Below the pieces are notes generated by a model. That model worked only from the letters and a program-made list of their open reading frames with translations, ran no database searches and had not been told where the DNA came from. Of a stretch of 45,695 nucleotides of DNA, positions 42,045 to 45,695 are shown piece by piece. The stretch is from MED-G116 sp038147495 (lineage in GTDB: Bacteria > Pseudomonadota > Alphaproteobacteria > Puniceispirillales > Puniceispirillaceae). The DNA is taken from the NCBI GenBank assembly GCA_038147495.1, contig JAYQTT010000010.1, positions 1 to 45,695 on the forward strand, given 5' to 3'. Positions within the stretch are counted from its first letter, which is position 1. Each line of letters opens with the position of its first letter. Made by a program: the position numbers and the translations under genes.

Positions 42045-44147
42045 ATGAGCGTAACACCCGATGATCCAGCGCAAATTAAGCCGGGAACAATCGCCCCGGA
42101 GAATATGGACATGCTGGCGGCCGCAGACGAACTTGCCAAGCTTGCCAAGGCCATTGCCTTTCATGACGCCCGTTATCACGGCGACGATGATCCGGTTATC
42201 AGCGATGCTGAATATGATCGCCTTGTCGCCCGCAACCGCGCGATAGAAGAAGCGTTTCCCGGACTTGTTCGCGAGGACAGCCCGACCGGAAGGGTTGGCA
42301 CACCCGTTGGCGCGGGGTTTGGCAAAGTCACACACCGCCGCCCGATGCTGTCTTTGAGCAACGGTTTCTCCGATCAGGACATTGCTGATTTCGTAACAAG
42401 GGTTCGTAAATTTCTGTCGCTTGATGAGGCGGCTGAATTAGCCATGACCGCAGAGCCAAAAATAGACGGACTGTCGCTATCCATCCGCTATGAGGATGGT
42501 GACCTTGTGCAGGCTGCCACCCGCGGAGATGGGCAGGAAGGCGAAGACGTTACAGCAAATGTAAGGCAGGTTGCCGCCATCCCCCAGCGTTTGACCGGCA
42601 CGCCGCCACACATTCTTGAGGTGCGCGGTGAGCTATATATGGATCGGTCAGATTTTCTGGCACTGAATGCCGCACAGGAAGCATCAGGCGGCAAGGTCTT
42701 TGCCAACCCGCGCAACGCCGCCGCCGGATCGCTACGGCAAAAGGATGCCAACATCACAAAAAGCCGCAATCTGAAATTTTTTGCCTATTCGCTTGGCGAG
42801 ACCAGCGCCGAGATTGGCGCGACCCACATGGACATGCTGTCAGCGCTTGCCAGCTTCGGCTTTTCAGTGAATGACCTCTCGCAGCGCTGCCTGTCAGTAG
42901 ATGCGTTGCTGGCAACCTATGAGAAGATTGGCGAGATACGCGCCACGCTTGGCTATGACATAGACGGGGTGGTCTATAAAGTTGACCGGCATGACTATCA
43001 AACACGCCTTGGTCAGGTGGCCCGCGCACCAAGATGGGCGCTGGCCCATAAATTTCCGGCCGAACAAGCCCAGACCATCATCAGGGCCATTGACATTCAG
43101 GTTGGCCGCACCGGTGCCCTGACCCCTGTTGCCCGCCTTGAACCGGTCACGGTTGGCGGCGTGGTGGTATCGAATGCCACACTGCATAATGAAGATGAAA
43201 TCAACCGCAAGGACATCCGTGTTGGCGATATGGTGGTGATCCAGCGGGCCGGTGATGTGATACCGCAGATTGTTCGGACCATTGTCGAAAACCGCCCGGA
43301 CCAAAGCGAGGTATATAGATTTCCTGACCAATGCCCGGTATGCGGTGCCCCTGCAATCCGTCCAGAGGGTGAGGCCGTGCGCCGCTGCACCAACGGCGTG
43401 TCTTGTGATGCGCAACGACTTGAATGGCTGAAACATTTTGTATCGCGTGACGCCTTTGACATCGAAGGGCTTGGCGCCCGCCAGATTGAACAGTTTGTTG
43501 AACTTGGCTGGGTACGGCTTCCTGCTGACATTTTCCGTCTGCATGAAAAACGCGCTGAAATTGGTACGCTCGATGGCTATGGCGAGATTTCGATCCGAAA
43601 TCTGATGACGTCAATTGAAGCGCGGCGCACAATCGGACTGGAGCGGTTTATCTATGCGCTTGGCATCCGTCAGGTTGGTCAGGCGACAGCACGCATTCTG
43701 GCGCTGCATTATGACAAGCTTGAGGCGATGTTAACCGCCCTCGCCCCCGATGCGGATCTTGAAGCAGCAGCGGCTGAATTGGTGGAAATTGACCAGATTG
43801 GCGCTTTGATGGCTGCGGATATAATTGCCTTTTTCAGCAATGACGCAAACCGTGACATGGTCATTGATCTGGCCGGTGAACTCAGCATCAGCCCACCTGA
43901 CAGACCGGCGGATGACAGCCCGATCAGCGGCAAGACAATCGTGTTTACAGGCACCTTGAGCGGAATGTCACGCGCCGAGGCCAAGGCACGCGCCGAAGCG
44001 CTTGGGGCAAAGGTTGCGGGTTCGGTCTCGGCAAAGACCAACTTTCTTGTCGCAGGCGCTGACGCCGGGTCGAAGGCGCGAAAAGCCGCTGATTTGGGCG
44101 TTACGGTGCTATCCGAAGACGAATGGCTGGCAATGATCGGGAGCTAG
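42045..44147 (+). CDS. ligA: NAD-dependent DNA ligase LigA
   Basis: A 700-residue enzyme that seals nicks using NAD+. Domain order is complete. The Ia domain contains HDARYHGDDDPVISDAEYD; the adenylation domain has the catalytic Lys 139 in TAEPKIDGLSLSIRYEDG and ATRGDGQEGEDVT. The OB domain has GRTGALTPVARLEPVTVGG, and the four-Cys zinc finger comprises CPVCGAP and CTNGVSCDAQ. Helix-hairpin-helix repeats follow (ALGIRQVGQATARIL), and a BRCT domain closes the protein (GKTIVFTGTLSGMSRAEAKA to the end). It starts directly after the recN stop. Confidence 0.97.
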   Translation: MSVTPDDPAQIKPGTIAPENMDMLAAADELAKLAKAIAFHDARYHGDDDPVISDAEYDRLVARNRAIEEAFPGLVREDSPTGRVGTPVGAGFGKVTHRRPMLSLSNGFSDQDIADFVTRVRKFLSLDEAAELAMTAEPKIDGLSLSIRYEDGDLVQAATRGDGQEGEDVTANVRQVAAIPQRLTGTPPHILEVRGELYMDRSDFLALNAAQEASGGKVFANPRNAAAGSLRQKDANITKSRNLKFFAYSLGETSAEIGATHMDMLSALASFGFSVNDLSQRCLSVDALLATYEKIGEIRATLGYDIDGVVYKVDRHDYQTRLGQVARAPRWALAHKFPAEQAQTIIRAIDIQVGRTGALTPVARLEPVTVGGVVVSNATLHNEDEINRKDIRVGDMVVIQRAGDVIPQIVRTIVENRPDQSEVYRFPDQCPVCGAPAIRPEGEAVRRCTNGVSCDAQRLEWLKHFVSRDAFDIEGLGARQIEQFVELGWVRLPADIFRLHEKRAEIGTLDGYGEISIRNLMTSIEARRTIGLERFIYALGIRQVGQATARILALHYDKLEAMLTALAPDADLEAAAAELVEIDQIGALMAADIIAFFSNDANRDMVIDLAGELSISPPDRPADDSPISGKTIVFTGTLSGMSRAEAKARAEALGAKVAGSVSAKTNFLVAGADAGSKARKAADLGVTVLSEDEWLAMIGS

Positions 44148-44163
44148 AGGCCACTACCCCTGA

Positions 44164-45695
44164 TCAGAGGGCTGCACAAGCCGCCACCAGCCATGCCTGC
44201 GCTGCCTCGTCATCCTGTAATTCGGGAATCAACATCTCTTTCACCTGTTGGTGATAGGCGTTGAGCCATTCGCGTTCTGCAAGGTTCAGCATATCCACAT
44301 CAACAAGGCGCCGGTCGATCGGACAGAATGTGACCGTTTCAAAGCCCAGAAACCCGTCTTCATCTGGTGGTGTCACGACAATCAGATTTTCAATTCTGAT
44401 GCCCCATTTGCCGGCAAGATAATAGCCCGGCTCGTTGGACAACAGCATTCCCGGGACAAGCGGTTCTGTGCCGCGCTTTGAAATGCTTGCCGGTCCTTCA
44501 TGCACCTGCATCACATGGCCCACCCCATGGCCGGTGCCATGCGCGAAATCCAATCCCTCGGCCCACATCGGGTGACGGGCAATTACATCAATCTGTTGGC
44601 CCGTTGTGTCTTGCGGAAAACGGGCTGTCGCCACGGCAATATGCCCCTGTAACACACTGGTAAAAGCATGCCGCATTTTTGCGTCTGCATTGCCGATAAG
44701 CATTGTGCGGGTAATATCGGTGGTGCCGTCATTATAATGCGCACCCGAGTCCACCAAGAGCAGACTATCATTTACAAGTGCGCTGTCCGCACCCTCTATC
44801 GCCCGGTAATGCACGATGGCACCATTCGGCCCGGCCCCGCAGATCGTTGCAAAGCTGGACGCGAGGAAACGGGGGCTTGACTTGCGGATCGCCAACAGAT
44901 GATCTGCGATTTCGGTCTCCGTCAGGGTGCCCGGCTGCACCGTGTCCAGCCAGGTCAAAAAGCGAACCATCGCGCCGCCATCTTCAATATGGGCGCGGCG
45001 TGCCAGCCAACTCAGCTGCGTTCTTTATCGATTTTGCGCGTCACGGACATGCCGCACGGACAAGCTCAACCCCGCTTTGCGTAAGCACATCATACACGGC
45101 ACGCGGCAGGCTCGCCGCCTCAATCATCACCCCGCGTGGCATCGGTATAGCCAGCCCTTGGGTCGATCAATTTGGCAAAATCTGCAAGCGGTACAACGCT
45201 GGCCTGTGCCGCAAGGTCATCCTGCATTACCGGTGCAAGCCGTCCGGGATCCGCCAACAATATCAGGCCATTTTCCCGGTGATAGAGGGCAAATGCATGC
45301 ATGATCGGGGTGCATTCCAGATCGCGCCCACGGATATTCGCCAGCCAGTTGACCGCGTCAACACGGCTAAGAAAGACAGCATCACAATTGCCTTCGCCAA
45401 GGCGGGAATCAGCTGTTCAAGCTTTTGCGTCACGCTGACACCGGCTGTGGCGATATCGAAGCGAAAGGGCTGTGGAGGCGGAGGTCCGGACGATCCTGCT
45501 AAATGGCATCAATCGGATGGTTTTGGTGCCAACCAGCAAAGCACCCGCAGCCTCCAGGGTCTTTCAACCGCTCATAGGTAGCAACCGTCGCAAACGTTTA
45601 TCCACGCCGATCCTTACCCCTCTGCTTGCGTGGCTCCAGCCACTTGGCAAGTGACGCTTCAGGCATTGTATGCACTACATCCCAGCAATACGTAA
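44164..45695 (-). pseudogene. Xaa-Pro aminopeptidase (M24B), multiply disrupted and cut by window edge
   Basis: The C-terminal catalytic part is intact at 44164-44970: LLLVDSGAHYNDGTTDITRT, AHGTGHGVGHVMQVHEGP, and LLSNEPGYYLAGKWGIRIEN carry the metal ligands of the pita-bread fold. Further upstream the protein is spread over several frames: RAKSIKNAAELAGT near 45030, preceded by an in-frame TGA at about 45042; VMIEAASLPRAVYDVLTQSG in the same frame; DAVNWLANIRGRDLECTPIM and VVPLADFAKLID in another (45150-45390); and VSVTQKLEQLIPALAKA (about 45405-45450). I count at least three frame changes plus a nonsense codon. The first 90 or so residues lie outside the window. It is either a decayed gene or a poorly determined contig end. 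Confidence 0.8.

Noticed and set aside
1..45695. CRISPR arrays, insertion sequences, tRNA and rRNA genes
   Set aside because: I looked for regularly spaced repeats, transposase-like frames with terminal repeats and tRNA/rRNA cores on both strands and found none that could be supported.

Overview
The window is a piece of an alphaproteobacterial chromosome. The evidence is a complete, co-directional division and cell-wall (dcw) cluster in typical alphaproteobacterial order (mraZ-rsmH-ftsL-ftsI-murE-murF-mraY-murD-ftsW-murG-murC-murB-ddl-ftsQ-ftsA-ftsZ), followed by lpxC-bamD-recN-ligA. FtsZ has a long acidic linker and ends in an alphaproteobacterial-type tail, and the flanking genes (DUF3422, DUF2237, TusA-like, MraZ-type control) fit the same class. 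A marine Rhodospirillales/SAR116-like origin is possible but is inference only.

Layout. Bases 1-2940 are clearly more AT-rich than the rest. They hold the 3' part of a polymerase-A-like gene of a type usual in mobile DNA, the broken remains of a VCBS/FG-GAP repeat gene, and about 600 bp of gene-free, structure-rich DNA ending in a strong hairpin. This looks like the edge of an integrated element. Bases 3032-14900 are a mosaic of housekeeping and accessory genes, mostly on the minus strand: ygiD-type dioxygenase, EamA permease, a secreted His-rich protein, methyltransferase, GST, DUF3422, glutathione peroxidase, TPR protein, YbaK, homocysteine methyltransferase, TfoX-N, DUF2237, PlsC and TusA-like. 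A very small, apparently complete transcription unit (promoter, perfect Shine-Dalgarno, 26-codon ORF, terminator) lies at 9522-9731. Bases 15053-18196 carry a TerB/DnaJ protein, the ABC-F ATPase uup and the RNase P RNA gene with its promoter. Bases 18440-19516 hold a broken minus-strand gene and a long intergenic region with a CtrA-like box and a three-repeat MraZ operator.

Bases 19517-38159 are the dcw operon. Genes are joined by 1-14 base overlaps or very short gaps and end at a strong terminator at 38221-38258. The products make the lipid-linked peptidoglycan precursor (MurC-F, Ddl, MraY, MurG, MurB), polymerise and cross-link it at the septum (FtsW, FtsI) and build the divisome (FtsL, FtsQ, FtsA, FtsZ). 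Two gaps that look non-coding, ftsQ-ftsA and ftsA-ftsZ, each contain a mini-ORF whose stop overlaps the next start as ATGA. Bases 38428-44147 carry lpxC, bamD, recN and ligA. The window ends in a heavily disrupted M24B aminopeptidase gene on the minus strand.

Caveat on sequence quality: murF, murC, recN, the gene at 18440-18951 and the terminal aminopeptidase are all broken by frameshifts, and those I could phase are nearly all equivalent to one extra base. Since murC and murF are essential, insertion-type sequencing or assembly errors are the simplest explanation. Protein breaks in this window should be read with that in mind.
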